Assembly (NCBI GenBank): GCA_001567275.1
Contig: LNBX01000033.1
Location: 62,001 to 126,000 of the forward strand
Reading direction: 5' to 3'
From: Bacteroidetes bacterium OLB10
GTDB taxonomy: Bacteria > Bacteroidota > Bacteroidia > AKYH767-A > OLB10
Length of the DNA: 64,000 bases
This document shows positions 47,197-56,039 of the stretch, in pieces (within the stretch, counting starts at the first letter, position 1; the number at the start of each line of letters is the position of its first letter). A program made the translations under genes and the position numbers. The notes below the pieces were generated by a model, which saw only the letters and a program-made list of their open reading frames with translations, was not told where the DNA came from and ran no database searches.

Positions 47197-49134
47197 ATGA
47201 ATATTACTTTTCCGGATAAAACAGTGCGCGAATATCCATCGGGAACTACAGCCATGGATATTGCAAAAAGTATCAGCGAGGGTTTGGCAAGAAATGTACT
47301 TGCAGCAAAAGTTAATGGCGAGGTACGCGACCTGATGCGACCAATTACTGAAGATGCTACACTCGAACTCCTGACATGGGACAGCAAAGACGGAAAAAAC
47401 ACGATGTGGCATTCGTCAGCGCACCTGATGGCCGAAGCACTGGAATTTTATTTCCCGGGAATCAAATTCTGGGTTGGACCTCCTGTTGAAAACGGTTTTT
47501 ATTACGATGTGGATTTGCAAGGTCAGCAGATATCGAGTGATGACTTCAAAAAAATTGAAGACAAGATGATTGAACTGGCGCGTCAGAGTAATCCTTACAT
47601 CAGAAAAGAAATGGCCAAGAGTGATGCCGTAAAATATTTTACTGAAAAAGGTGATGAATATAAACTTGATTTGCTTCAGAATCTGGAGGATGGTACCATC
47701 ACTTTTTACACGCAGGGAAATTTTACCGATTTGTGCCGTGGGCCGCATATTCCAAACACAGGTTACATCAAAGCAGTTAAACTGATGAACCTTGCCGGTG
47801 CATACTGGAAGGGTGATGAAAACAACAAGCAGTTAACCCGTATTTATGGTATCAGTTTCCCAAAACAGAAAGAACTGGACGAATACCTTGCCATGCTGGA
47901 AGAAGCAAAAAAACGCGACCACAGAAAGCTGGGAAAAGAACTGGAGATATTTATGTTTGACGATGAAGTTGGCCCGGGTCTGCCTTTGTGGATGCCTAAC
48001 GGAGGTATTATTATTGAACAGTTAGAATCGTTGGCAAAACGTACCGAAAACGAAGCCGGATACAAACGGGTGAGAACCCCTCACATTGCCAAGGAAAGTA
48101 TGTATCTTACAACAGGTCACCTGCCATATTATGCCGAAAGTATGTTTCCTCCGATGGAAATGGACGGAGAGAAATATTACCTCAAGCCCATGAACTGCCC
48201 ACATCACCATAAGATTTTTGGTAATATGAATGCCAGCTACCGCGATTTACCTATCCGTTTGGCTGAGTATGGTACCTGTTACCGTTATGAACAATCGGGT
48301 GAATTATTTGGGCTTATGCGTGTGCGATGTCTGCAGATGAATGATGCACATATTTATTGTACAGAAGAACAGTTTGCTGCTGAATTTAAAGCAGTTAACG
48401 ATATGTACTTAAAGTATTTCAAGATATTTGGAATTGAGAAATATGTGATGCGTTTTTCAACACACTCACCTGAAAAATTAGGGAAGAAATATGTGAATGA
48501 ACCCGAGTTATGGCTAAAAACAGAGGACATGGTAAGGAAGGTACTTATTGAAACAAAAGTTCCTTATGTGGAAGTTCCTGACGAAAGTGCATTCTACGGG
48601 CCAAAGATTGATGTACAGGTATGGAGTGCCATCGGTCGTGAATTTACTTTGGCCACCAATCAGGTTGACTTTGCAGTGCCTGTACGTTTTGGGCTTACCT
48701 ACCGCGATGCAGACAATACGCTGAAAACACCCTTGTGTATTCACCGTGCGCCATTGGGAACGCATGAAAGGTTTATCGGATTTCTGATAGAGCATTATGC
48801 CGGTAATTTCCCACTGTGGCTGTCGCCAAAACAGGTAGCCATTTTACCGATTAGTGAAAAGTTCAATGAATTTGCAAATTCTGTTTCACAGTTACTAAAT
48901 AATTCCGATATTCGCGCCCTCGTTGACGAAAGGGCAGAAAAAATCGGACGAAAAATCCGGGATGCGGAAGTAAAAAAGATACCATTTATGCTCATAGTTG
49001 GCGAAAAAGAGATGGCTGAGAACAAAGTATCTGTGAGGCAACATGGCAAGGGCGACCTTGGAACCATGACACCCAAAGAATTTTGTGATGTAGTGCGGAA
49101 AGAAATAGACAAACAATTATTAATAAACGAATAA
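47197..49134 (+). CDS. thrS: Threonyl-tRNA synthetase
   Basis: A 645-residue ThrRS. Order: TGS domain (MNITFPDKTVREYPSG ... KVNGEVRDL); editing domain with the HSSAH HxxxH pair and its partner Cys in DLCRGPHIPNTG; class II catalytic core with KPMNCPHHHKIF (zinc Cys) and motif 2 RYEQSGELFGLMRVR; anticodon-binding domain (VAILPISEKFNEFA). Motif 2 reads RVRCLQMNDAHIYC instead of the usual RVRGFTQDDAHIFC. The ATG at 47,197 is supported by the upstream promoter. Its stop lies in frame 12 bases before the infC initiation codon. Intact. Confidence 0.96.
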   Translation: MNITFPDKTVREYPSGTTAMDIAKSISEGLARNVLAAKVNGEVRDLMRPITEDATLELLTWDSKDGKNTMWHSSAHLMAEALEFYFPGIKFWVGPPVENGFYYDVDLQGQQISSDDFKKIEDKMIELARQSNPYIRKEMAKSDAVKYFTEKGDEYKLDLLQNLEDGTITFYTQGNFTDLCRGPHIPNTGYIKAVKLMNLAGAYWKGDENNKQLTRIYGISFPKQKELDEYLAMLEEAKKRDHRKLGKELEIFMFDDEVGPGLPLWMPNGGIIIEQLESLAKRTENEAGYKRVRTPHIAKESMYLTTGHLPYYAESMFPPMEMDGEKYYLKPMNCPHHHKIFGNMNASYRDLPIRLAEYGTCYRYEQSGELFGLMRVRCLQMNDAHIYCTEEQFAAEFKAVNDMYLKYFKIFGIEKYVMRFSTHSPEKLGKKYVNEPELWLKTEDMVRKVLIETKVPYVEVPDESAFYGPKIDVQVWSAIGREFTLATNQVDFAVPVRFGLTYRDADNTLKTPLCIHRAPLGTHERFIGFLIEHYAGNFPLWLSPKQVAILPISEKFNEFANSVSQLLNNSDIRALVDERAEKIGRKIRDAEVKKIPFMLIVGEKEMAENKVSVRQHGKGDLGTMTPKEFCDVVRKEIDKQLLINE

Positions 49135-49135
49135 C

Positions 49136-49142
49136 AAGGAGG
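49136..49142 (+). promoter_or_regulatory. Strong Shine-Dalgarno sequence before infC
   Basis: AAGGAGG lies 4 bases before the ATA at 49,147, directly after the thrS stop. Bacteroidota genes seldom use this signal, so a near-perfect match is noteworthy and helps decide the infC start. Confidence 0.7.
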
Positions 49143-49146
49143 ACAT

Positions 49147-49740
49147 ATAGCAACATTTAACAAACCGGGAGGAAGCCCTGAAAACAGACCGCAAGGTTAC
49201 AGAGACAGGAGGCTTCCACAACCAAAGGTTGATGAACACAGAATCAACGAACGTATCAGAGTTCCGCAGGTACGTTTGGTCGGAGATAACGTAGAAAATA
49301 AGATTTACGACACGGATACAGCACTTCGCATGGCAAGAGAAATGGAACTTGACCTTGTGGAGATTTCCGAAAACAGCAATCCACCGGTATGTAAAATAAT
49401 AGACTATCAGAAATTCCTTTACGAGCGAAAGAAAAAGGATAAAGAGCAGAAAGCAAAAGCAGCAAAATCAGTTGTAAAAGAAATTCGCTTTGGACCCAAT
49501 ACTGATGAGCACGATTTCAATTTCAAACTGAAACATGCCATCAAGTTTTTGGAAGAAGGAGCTAAAGTAAAAGCTTATGTTCACTTTAAAGGAAGGACGA
49601 TAGCATATAAAGAAAAGGGAGAAATTATCCTGCTGAAATTTGCACAGGCACTGGAACAGTATGCAAAGGTTGAAATGCTTCCAAAACTGGAAGGAAACAG
49701 AATGTTCCTGCATCTTGCACCACTGCCTAAAAAGAAATAA
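49147..49740 (+). CDS. infC: Translation initiation factor IF-3, ATA start codon
   Basis: The frame is open upstream from the TTG at 49,276 back to the thrS stop at 49,132 (TAA-CAA-GGA-GGA-CAT-ATA-GCA). No ATG, GTG or TTG in frame would include the full conserved N-domain; ATA at 49,147 follows AAGGAGG by 4 bases. The product of 197 residues has an N-terminal extension ([20 protein letters not shown]), the IF-3 N domain ([70 protein letters not shown]) and the C domain ([55 protein letters not shown]). Rare AUU-type starts let IF-3 repress its own synthesis in E. coli; the same logic is likely here. Confidence 0.9.
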   Translation: MATFNKPGGSPENRPQGYRDRRLPQPKVDEHRINERIRVPQVRLVGDNVENKIYDTDTALRMAREMELDLVEISENSNPPVCKIIDYQKFLYERKKKDKEQKAKAAKSVVKEIRFGPNTDEHDFNFKLKHAIKFLEEGAKVKAYVHFKGRTIAYKEKGEIILLKFAQALEQYAKVEMLPKLEGNRMFLHLAPLPKKK

Positions 49741-49773
49741 CGAATTTAAATAACACAATAAAAAAGAAGTATT

Positions 49774-49971
49774 ATGCCGAAAATGAAGAGCAACTCCAGC
49801 GCGAAAAAACGTTTCAGCGTTACCGGCACCGGAAAAATCAAGAGAAAGCATGCTTTCAAAAGCCACATTCTCACCAAGAAGTCAACCAAGCGCAAGCGCG
49901 CACTTACCAACCCGGCTATTGTGAACAAAGCCGATGAGTTCAGAGTAAAAAGAATGTTGGCTATTGCTTAA
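49774..49971 (+). CDS. rpmI: 50S ribosomal protein L35 (bL35)
   Basis: A 65-residue L35 with the basic [48 protein letters not shown] sequence. It assembles late in the 50S subunit. It lies between infC and rplT in the conserved order, with a 33-bp gap before it. Confidence 0.98.
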   Translation: MPKMKSNSSAKKRFSVTGTGKIKRKHAFKSHILTKKSTKRKRALTNPAIVNKADEFRVKRMLAIA

Positions 49972-50057
49972 GAAAATTTAATTCAATATAAGTTTAACCA
50001 GGTACTTAGCATAAAGATTCCGCATGGCGGAGCGCTAACGCCAAAAATTACAAACAC

Positions 50058-50403
50058 ATGCCACGTTCGGTAAATTCAGTAGCGTCAAAAGCAAGACGTA
50101 AAAAAATTGCTCAAACGCGCCAAAGGAAACTGGGGCGCAAGAGGTAACGTATTAACCGTTGCCAAACATACGGTTGAAAAAGGATTGCAATATGCTTACC
50201 GCGACCGTAAAACCAAAAAACGTAACTTCCGCGGATTGTGGATTCAGCGTATCAATGCTGCCGTAAGAAATTACGACATGTCATACAGCGAATTCATGGG
50301 CAAACTGCATAAGGCAGGAAATCAGCTCAACAGAAAAGTTTTGGCTGATCTTGCTCTTAACAATCCTGATGCTTTCAAAGCAATTGTGGAGTCGGTAAAA
50401 TAA
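50058..50403 (+). CDS. rplT: 50S ribosomal protein L20 (bL20), one homopolymer frameshift
   Basis: The ATG at 50,058 starts [16 protein letters not shown], the invariant L20 N-terminus, and then enters an A7 run (50,100-50,106) and goes out of frame. Dropping one A continues [98 protein letters not shown]. The repaired protein is 114 residues, normal for L20, an assembly initiator. Read as written, no start gives the N-terminal arm that threads the 23S rRNA. The likely cause is a consensus error. Confidence 0.93.
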
Positions 50404-50427
50404 AATTACGCTCTTCGCAGCACAAGA

Positions 50428-50458
50428 AAGTCGTTCTAAAACAGAACGACTTTTTTTT
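50428..50458 (+). terminator. Rho-independent terminator after rplT
   Basis: A perfect 10-bp stem (AAGTCGTTCT and AGAACGACTT), loop AAAAC and an eight-T run ending at 50,458. It closes the thrS-infC-rpmI-rplT operon. Confidence 0.9.
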
Positions 50459-50538
50459 ATGCATTAAAAATGCGCTCGCTTTTGGAATAATTAACTGAAG
50501 TAAAAAACTTTAATTCTGAGATGATAAATCCGGCTAAA

Positions 50539-50568
50539 AAAAATCCGCCTTACAAAAAGCGGATTTTT
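50539..50568. terminator. Bidirectional terminator between rplT and ccmE
   Basis: A hairpin with AAAATCCGC and GCGGATTTTT arms, flanked by A and T runs on both sides. It can serve transcripts from either strand, probably chiefly the ccm cluster. Confidence 0.75.
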
Positions 50569-50602
50569 AATTTTATAAATCTGTAGCTGAATGCCTTTAA
50601 AA

Positions 50603-50992
50603 TTATGAAACCGGTTTCAGGTTTTCATCAGCATACTTACTGGGGCATTTCAACAAAATATCAGAAGCAATAAACTCATCCCCTTTCATCTTTCCGATTA
50701 TTACAATCTGCTCTGATTTGTCAAAATCCTGAGGCTTTGCCTTATTTAATAACACTTTGCGTTCTTCACCATTATTATCAAAGAGATAAAACGTAAACAA
50801 GTTGGCATTTTGATGTGGGTTGTACACATACGGTTTCTCACGGTTGAGTTTGCCAACCACGTGATAAACTTTTCCTTCATGAGCAGCAGCTTCGCTGAAA
50901 TTGGAGTACGTGCCAGAATCGTTCACTGTACTGATAATGGCCGCAAATGCTATTCCTATAATAAGTATTGCTATGATGTAAGACTTTTTCAT
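50603..50992 (-). CDS. ccmE: Cytochrome c maturation protein CcmE, CXXXY type
   Basis: A 129-residue single-pass membrane protein. One N-terminal helix (MKKSYIIAILIIGIAFAAIIST) is followed by a CcmE-like OB fold (HEGKVYHVVGKLN ... LFTFYLFDNNGEERKVLLNKAKPQDFDKSEQIVIIGKMKGDEFIASDILLKCPSKY). CcmE chaperones heme covalently between CcmC and the ligation complex. The attachment motif is Cys116-PSK-Tyr120 rather than the classical His-XXX-Tyr. It is the last visible gene of the ccm cluster on the minus strand. Confidence 0.85.
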   Translation of the reverse strand: MKKSYIIAILIIGIAFAAIISTVNDSGTYSNFSEAAAHEGKVYHVVGKLNREKPYVYNPHQNANLFTFYLFDNNGEERKVLLNKAKPQDFDKSEQIVIIGKMKGDEFIASDILLKCPSKYADENLKPVS

Positions 50993-51005
50993 TTCTTAAA
51001 CTTCT

Positions 51006-51857
51006 CTACTTGTTCTTGAATTTTTCTTCCATTTTTTTCACTTTGCGATCAATGCTGAACAGATATAACAACACTGTTGCTAACACTACACATAATACTG
51101 CTACAACCACATAAATTTTACCATTACTGCGTAAAGCATCTGCCATTTCAACACCATCAGCGAAAGTAACAGATGGTAGAACTGACAGCAAAACAATTAT
51201 TCTGATAAGTTTGTTTCGTTCCATAAATTTTATTCTGATACGGATAGAAGTTATCCATAAACCGAGTAAAGTCCATGCAATGATGGCAGGGTAAAATACC
51301 ATTCGCATATTATTATCTAAATCATACTGACCAAATGCAGGGTTGCCTCCATTTCCGGGATGAAGTGAATCAGTCATACGAGGTAATATGAAAATAAATG
51401 CCATCATTAATGGAAATGCAAACACCAGATAAACAGCACTGAGTTTGGCACGCTTGTTTTCATCATCAGTAGCATTGCGCAAAATGAAGTAAGCAGCATA
51501 CATCAGCATAGCTGCGGCAACACCGTTTAGTTTGGTGTCATTCACCCAAAAAGCCCCCCAGGTAAATTTTGCCCAAATCATTCCTGTTATCAATCCGGCT
51601 ATACCAAACACCATCCCTGTTTGAGAATATTGTTCGGCTTTCATATCATACCTGAGTTGTGAATTTGTCAGAAACCTGATGCTATAAACTATTGATATTA
51701 CCATGTGAGTAATCATGACAAACCACATGGTTACATGAAAATATAAATTACGAATCGTTTCGTTCAGTATCGGAAGTTCAGGAACGGGAAGTAAAAATCC
51801 TGCAATCACTGTATAAAACAATAAAATCACACAAATTATTTTCCAGACTGAATGCAT
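51006..51857 (-). CDS. ccmC: CcmC-like heme-handling protein fused to a CcmD-like tail
   Basis: A 283-residue frame. The first ~220 residues are a six-helix CcmC/CcsA-type protein with the heme-binding tryptophan-rich motif WAKFTWGAFWVNDTKLNG and helices such as LYFHVTMWFVMITHMVISIVYSIRF. From about residue 214 (MERNKLIRIIVLLSVLPSVTFADGVEMADALRSNG) the frame goes on into a signal-like helix and a CcmD-like membrane segment (KIYVVVAVLCVVLATVLLYLFSIDRKVKKMEEKF). In relatives these are two genes, so this is either a real fusion or a merged frame caused by a base error around the A4 run near 51,230. CcmC presents heme to CcmE. It follows ccmB. Confidence 0.8.
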   Translation of the reverse strand: MHSVWKIICVILLFYTVIAGFLLPVPELPILNETIRNLYFHVTMWFVMITHMVISIVYSIRFLTNSQLRYDMKAEQYSQTGMVFGIAGLITGMIWAKFTWGAFWVNDTKLNGVAAAMLMYAAYFILRNATDDENKRAKLSAVYLVFAFPLMMAFIFILPRMTDSLHPGNGGNPAFGQYDLDNNMRMVFYPAIIAWTLLGLWITSIRIRIKFMERNKLIRIIVLLSVLPSVTFADGVEMADALRSNGKIYVVVAVLCVVLATVLLYLFSIDRKVKKMEEKFKNK

Positions 51858-51886
51858 CTTAAATTGAGGTGCTGACCTCCTGTTTT

Positions 51887-52544
51887 TTATTCACGCCAAA
51901 GGTATGGAAATAAAATAAAGGCTAATGCAGGAACAATCAGATTTAATGAAAGTATCAATGTCAGATACTTTACATTCACAGAAAATTCAATTCCGTCAAT
52001 TGCATTCTTGGATAAATGGATGAGTATGATAAGTAATGGCAGCAATACAGGAAATCCAAGTATAGCCATCATACTTGACTGATGTCCTGCCCTGGAAGCG
52101 ATTGCAGAAATCATGGTTAGAACTGACGAAATACCAAAACATCCTGCAAGCAGTGTAATCAAAAACATAAAACTATCCTGAACAGGATTGCCCAACAATA
52201 TGGTATAAAACAAAAGAGTGAGTAACCCTAAAACAAAAAGTAAAACACCATTGTAAATAATTTTCCCGATGATAACTACCTGGGGATTTAGGAAGGTGTA
52301 ATAAAACAGCTGAAGTCCCCTACTCTCTGTCATAAAACTTTTGGCAAGTGCATTAACAGCCATAAACAGAATAAGAATCCAGAATAAGGCATTCCATGTT
52401 GCAGGGTCTGCAATTTTTTTTAAAACTCAGATAACTGATATACAACCCTGAAAGTATATAAACCGAAAGCCCGGCAATTGCCGAGCGGTTGCGCCACTCC
52501 AGCTTCCATTCTTTGGCAATGATCAGTCCTATTTGCGACAACAT
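51887..52544 (-). CDS. ccmB: Heme exporter protein CcmB, one homopolymer frameshift
   Basis: From the ATG at 52,544 the product is MLSQIGLIIAKEWKLEWRNRSAIAGLSVYILSGLYISYLSFKK, then the frame breaks in the T8 run at 52,414-52,421. Removing one base restores IADPATWNALFWILILFMAVNALAKSFMTESRGLQLFYYTFLNPQVVIIGKIIYNGVLL, continuing to the end. The repaired length is 218 residues with six membrane helices, normal for CcmB. With CcmA (not in this window) it forms an ABC complex acting with CcmC. Nothing else suggests decay; a sequencing or consensus error is likely. Confidence 0.88.
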
Positions 52545-52696
52545 ACGGCAAAAATCCAAAAAATTGTTCAAATGGCGGTTACATTCAATTTTACAGAGGT
52601 TTTCAGTATCTATTTTTTTTACCATTTAAGCTATTATCAATTGCTTTTCTATTATTTTTACACTCTTAAAATCATTCAAAATTTAATAAGTTAAAA

Positions 52697-54862
52697 ATGA
52701 AAAGAATCTTACTAAGTGTGCTTGCAGTAGCAACAATGGCAACTGCTTATGCACAACAAAGGAAAGTAGCCGGAAATCTGAAAGCTGATCCTGCAATTAC
52801 AGTACGGACATGCGGAACAGCTGAACTTCCGCTCGAGTACGAAACATGGCTCGCAAATAAAATGCAGGAGCCAAGTGCCAACCGCATTCAAACGGTTTAC
52901 ACCATTCCGGTGGTAATACATGTAATTCATAATGGAAGTGCTGTTGGTACAAGTTACAACATCAGTGATGCGCAGGTATTATCACAGATTGATGTACTGA
53001 ACGAAGATTACCGCAGATTAAATGCTGACACGGCATCAACACCTTCTGCCTATCTTCCTGTTGCTGCAGATTGTGAAATCAATTTTTGTTTGGCACAACG
53101 TGACCCGAATGGAAATGCCACTACCGGTATTGACCGTATCAACAGAAATTCAAAAGGATGGAGTGCTCCGCCCTACACAATGTCTTATATTGATAATACA
53201 ATAAAACCGGGTTCTATCTGGGATCCTACACAATATATGAACATTTGGGTAGTACCTGATTATACTTCCAGCGGATTTCAACTTTTAGGGCATGCAACTT
53301 TCCCATTGAACAGTGGGCTTACAGGTTTGACCGGCAACTATGGTAATGCAACCAATGATGGGGTTGTTATCTATTATAAAGCATTTGGCCGAACAGGTAA
53401 TCTTGACCCATTATATAATAAAGGACGCACCGCAACACATGAAATTGGTCACTGGCTTGGATTACGCCATATATGGGGTGATGCCAACTGTGGTAACGAC
53501 TATGTTAGTGATACTCCAACACAACAAACGGCCAATTATGGCGGACAGAGTATTCCTTACCCATGTCCGGGTTTCCCACAGGTTACATGCAACAATGGAC
53601 CTAATGGCGACATGTGGATGAACTATATGGATTACTGTTATGACAAATGCCTGAACATGTTTACAGCGGGACAAAAAGCCCGTATGGTGACTGCTATGCA
53701 AAACGGAACTTATCGTGCACCTTTGGCAACTTCATTAGGATGCCAGGCACCAACAGGTGGTGGACCGGTTGCTCAATTTACTGCCAACACAACATCTATT
53801 GCACCCGGTGGAAGCGTAAACTTTACTGACCAAAGTACAGGTTCTCCCACATCATGGAGCTGGACATTCCAAGGTGGCAGCCCGGGAACTTCCACTGCGC
53901 AAAACCCATCAAACATTGTGTATGCTGCTGCGGGAACTTATGATGTAACTCTTACTGTTACCAATGGGCAGGGTAGCAATACCATGACAAAAACTGACTA
54001 CATTACCGTGACTCAAGGCGGTGGCGGAGGTTGTGATACTCTTGCTAATTTTGATGTTGCTACCAGTACTCCAACTATTTATACTGCGCAGAGCGGAGGA
54101 TATGTAGCAGGACAAAACGGTTATGGCGATATTTCAAAAGCTGATATATTCACAAATAACACAGCCAATGCATTTGTTGATCAGGCAATAATAGTTTTTG
54201 GTGTAGGAGCTTCTTCCGGAACCGGACATACTGCCAATGCCAATGTATGGAATGATGCATCAGGATTGCCGGGTACAATAATCGGTACCAAGACTGTTAC
54301 TTATGATGCAATTGCTGCAGATGTTACAGCACAGTTGCCTACCATCATTGACTTCTCACCTAATGTAAATCTTCCAATTGGAAATTTTTATGTAGGAATG
54401 AATTTTGACTATCATGCCGGTGACACTTTAGCCATCGTTACCAATCTGGATGGTGAGACAGTACCGGGTACAGCTTATGAAGAGTGGGGACAAGGCGGAG
54501 GATGGTATGCATATTCTGATGCATCAAATTCATGGGGATTGGATTTAGCTCATGCCATTTTCCCTGTAGTGTGTACCAGTACAGGTTTAAGTGAGGTATT
54601 GACTCCGGGTAACACCTTAGTAGTTTATCCAAACCCTTCTGCTTCCGGAAACTTTAACTTTATTGTTCCGCAACACAATATTAAAGACAATGTGTTGGTA
54701 AGGGTTTATGATATGAAAGGTGCAGTTGTGTTTAATCAATCTATTGCATCTAATGGTAACGGAATTTATCAGTTAAGCTTACCAAATGCTGATAAAGGAA
54801 TTTATATGCTCGAAGTTCAAACCAACAACGGAGTGAAAACACAGCGTATTACCGTTAAATAA
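52697..54862 (+). CDS. Secreted M43-type metalloprotease with PKD domain and T9SS tail
   Basis: A 721-residue protein. Signal peptide (MKRILLSVLAVATMATAYAQ), propeptide-like segment, then a metzincin-like domain with the zinc motif HEIGHWLGLRH (residues 248-258) and the Met-turn region (WMNYMDYCYDKCLNMFT). A PKD domain (QFTANTTSIAPGGSVNFTDQSTGSPTSWSWTFQGGSPGTSTAQNPSNIVYAAAGTYDVTLTVTN) follows, then a beta-rich module, and a type A T9SS sorting domain (LVVYPNPSASGNFNFIVPQ ... KGIYMLEVQTNNGVKTQRITVK). It is an exported protease of the pappalysin/cytophagalysin family. Intact, with a terminator after it. Confidence 0.92.
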   Translation: MKRILLSVLAVATMATAYAQQRKVAGNLKADPAITVRTCGTAELPLEYETWLANKMQEPSANRIQTVYTIPVVIHVIHNGSAVGTSYNISDAQVLSQIDVLNEDYRRLNADTASTPSAYLPVAADCEINFCLAQRDPNGNATTGIDRINRNSKGWSAPPYTMSYIDNTIKPGSIWDPTQYMNIWVVPDYTSSGFQLLGHATFPLNSGLTGLTGNYGNATNDGVVIYYKAFGRTGNLDPLYNKGRTATHEIGHWLGLRHIWGDANCGNDYVSDTPTQQTANYGGQSIPYPCPGFPQVTCNNGPNGDMWMNYMDYCYDKCLNMFTAGQKARMVTAMQNGTYRAPLATSLGCQAPTGGGPVAQFTANTTSIAPGGSVNFTDQSTGSPTSWSWTFQGGSPGTSTAQNPSNIVYAAAGTYDVTLTVTNGQGSNTMTKTDYITVTQGGGGGCDTLANFDVATSTPTIYTAQSGGYVAGQNGYGDISKADIFTNNTANAFVDQAIIVFGVGASSGTGHTANANVWNDASGLPGTIIGTKTVTYDAIAADVTAQLPTIIDFSPNVNLPIGNFYVGMNFDYHAGDTLAIVTNLDGETVPGTAYEEWGQGGGWYAYSDASNSWGLDLAHAIFPVVCTSTGLSEVLTPGNTLVVYPNPSASGNFNFIVPQHNIKDNVLVRVYDMKGAVVFNQSIASNGNGIYQLSLPNADKGIYMLEVQTNNGVKTQRITVK

Positions 54863-54883
54863 ATACAGCTCTGTAATAAAATT

Positions 54884-54915
54884 AAAAGCTGCCTCGCATT
54901 GAGGCAGCTTTTTTT
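54884..54915 (+). terminator. Rho-independent terminator after the M43 protease
   Basis: A 12-bp perfect stem (AAAAGCTGCCTC and GAGGCAGCTTTT), loop GCATT, and a T run. It ends the M43 protease transcript and may also serve the convergent kinase gene. Confidence 0.9.
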
Positions 54916-54958
54916 ATGGCAAATAATTAAAATTAATTCTATACCGGAAGAATAAAGT

Positions 54959-55912
54959 TTAACCAAACAATTTCGAGAAGAAATTCTTACGTTCCGATTC
55001 GTTTAGCTGAGGTAATATTTTTTCTACTGCGGTTTTAAATTCTTCGCAGGACTGAAAACGTTGTGCCTGGCCTTCAGCAATGGTTTTTTCTATTTCTTCC
55101 GATTCAAGTTGTGCCGGTGGCAAACGCAACTTCTTCTTGGCAGTAGCTTTGTGAATAAGACTGAGCAATGCAGGCTGAATGTTCTTATGTTCTTCAACAG
55201 AAGTGTTCAGTTGCAGATGCATGACCATTTCCGGGTTATCATTAAAAAAAGGAGGATACTGAGCAATACACTCGTAAAGAGTAAGACCAAGGCTGTATAA
55301 ATCAGATGTGGCATTCACCAGTCGGGGATAATTCAATAATTGCTCGGGAGGAGAATAAATAAGAGAAAACGGCATACGATGCGCAAGAAAATCAGACTCG
55401 GAATGTTTGCTCAACCCGAAATCAATAAGTCTCACTTGCGGATGAATAATATCAGGATGTCCGCGCTTGTTTACAAGAATCAAAATATTATCCGGTCTTA
55501 AATCGCAATGATAAATTCCTTTATTGTGAAACTGACTGAGTATATCGAGAGTTCCAATGATACACTTCGCAATAAATAAAGGCCGGTTAATTAATTTATG
55601 TTGCATCATCTGTCGCAACGACAATCCGTCAATAAATTCTTTGATGATGTAATATCCTGATTCATCCTTCCATGCGTCCAGAGTATGCTGTACACCGAAA
55701 AAATCAAACCCCATTAAAGATTCCTTCTGAAATCGGAACTGCGTTTGAACATCATCAGGATCATTGAGTTTTTTTATTACCACTGGAAGTTTGTCTTCAA
55801 CCCTGTAACCCAGATATACTGAACTGAACTTACCTTTTTTTTTCAAAACAAGATCTTCGTTATCGGGGTCGAGTAAATATGCTGCCTGGTTGGTTTTTAG
55901 TATATAAGACAT
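54959..55912 (-). CDS. Ser/Thr protein kinase, non-RD
   Basis: A 317-residue Hanks-type kinase catalytic domain with no extra domains or membrane helix. Lys47 (VVIKKL) is the ATP-binding lysine. The catalytic loop is HCDLRPDN (residues 135-142), with Asp137 present but Cys136 instead of Arg, so it is a non-RD kinase. Then DFG at 164-166, an SLIYSPPEQLL activation/P+1 region, and the DLYSLGLTLYECIAQYPPF helix. The glycine loop is weak (KGKFSSVYLG). Substrate unknown. It converges with the M43 protease. Confidence 0.9.
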   Translation of the reverse strand: MSYILKTNQAAYLLDPDNEDLVLKKKGKFSSVYLGYRVEDKLPVVIKKLNDPDDVQTQFRFQKESLMGFDFFGVQHTLDAWKDESGYYIIKEFIDGLSLRQMMQHKLINRPLFIAKCIIGTLDILSQFHNKGIYHCDLRPDNILILVNKRGHPDIIHPQVRLIDFGLSKHSESDFLAHRMPFSLIYSPPEQLLNYPRLVNATSDLYSLGLTLYECIAQYPPFFNDNPEMVMHLQLNTSVEEHKNIQPALLSLIHKATAKKKLRLPPAQLESEEIEKTIAEGQAQRFQSCEEFKTAVEKILPQLNESERKNFFSKLFG

Positions 55913-56039
55913 GCCTGACTCATTTTTTTATTTCAGCTAAGATAATAAACAGCCTTTATGTAGTTTTGTTACCTGAGAAATATTCCTTCACTTATAAAAA
56001 CGGAAGGAAGCATAATTAATTTTAAAGGAAAAACGAATT

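Noticed and set aside
55961-55968. TAGTTTTG as the hldD promoter
   Set aside because: It fits the consensus but is over 70 bases from the ATG and lacks a TTG at the right distance. I left it out of the features.
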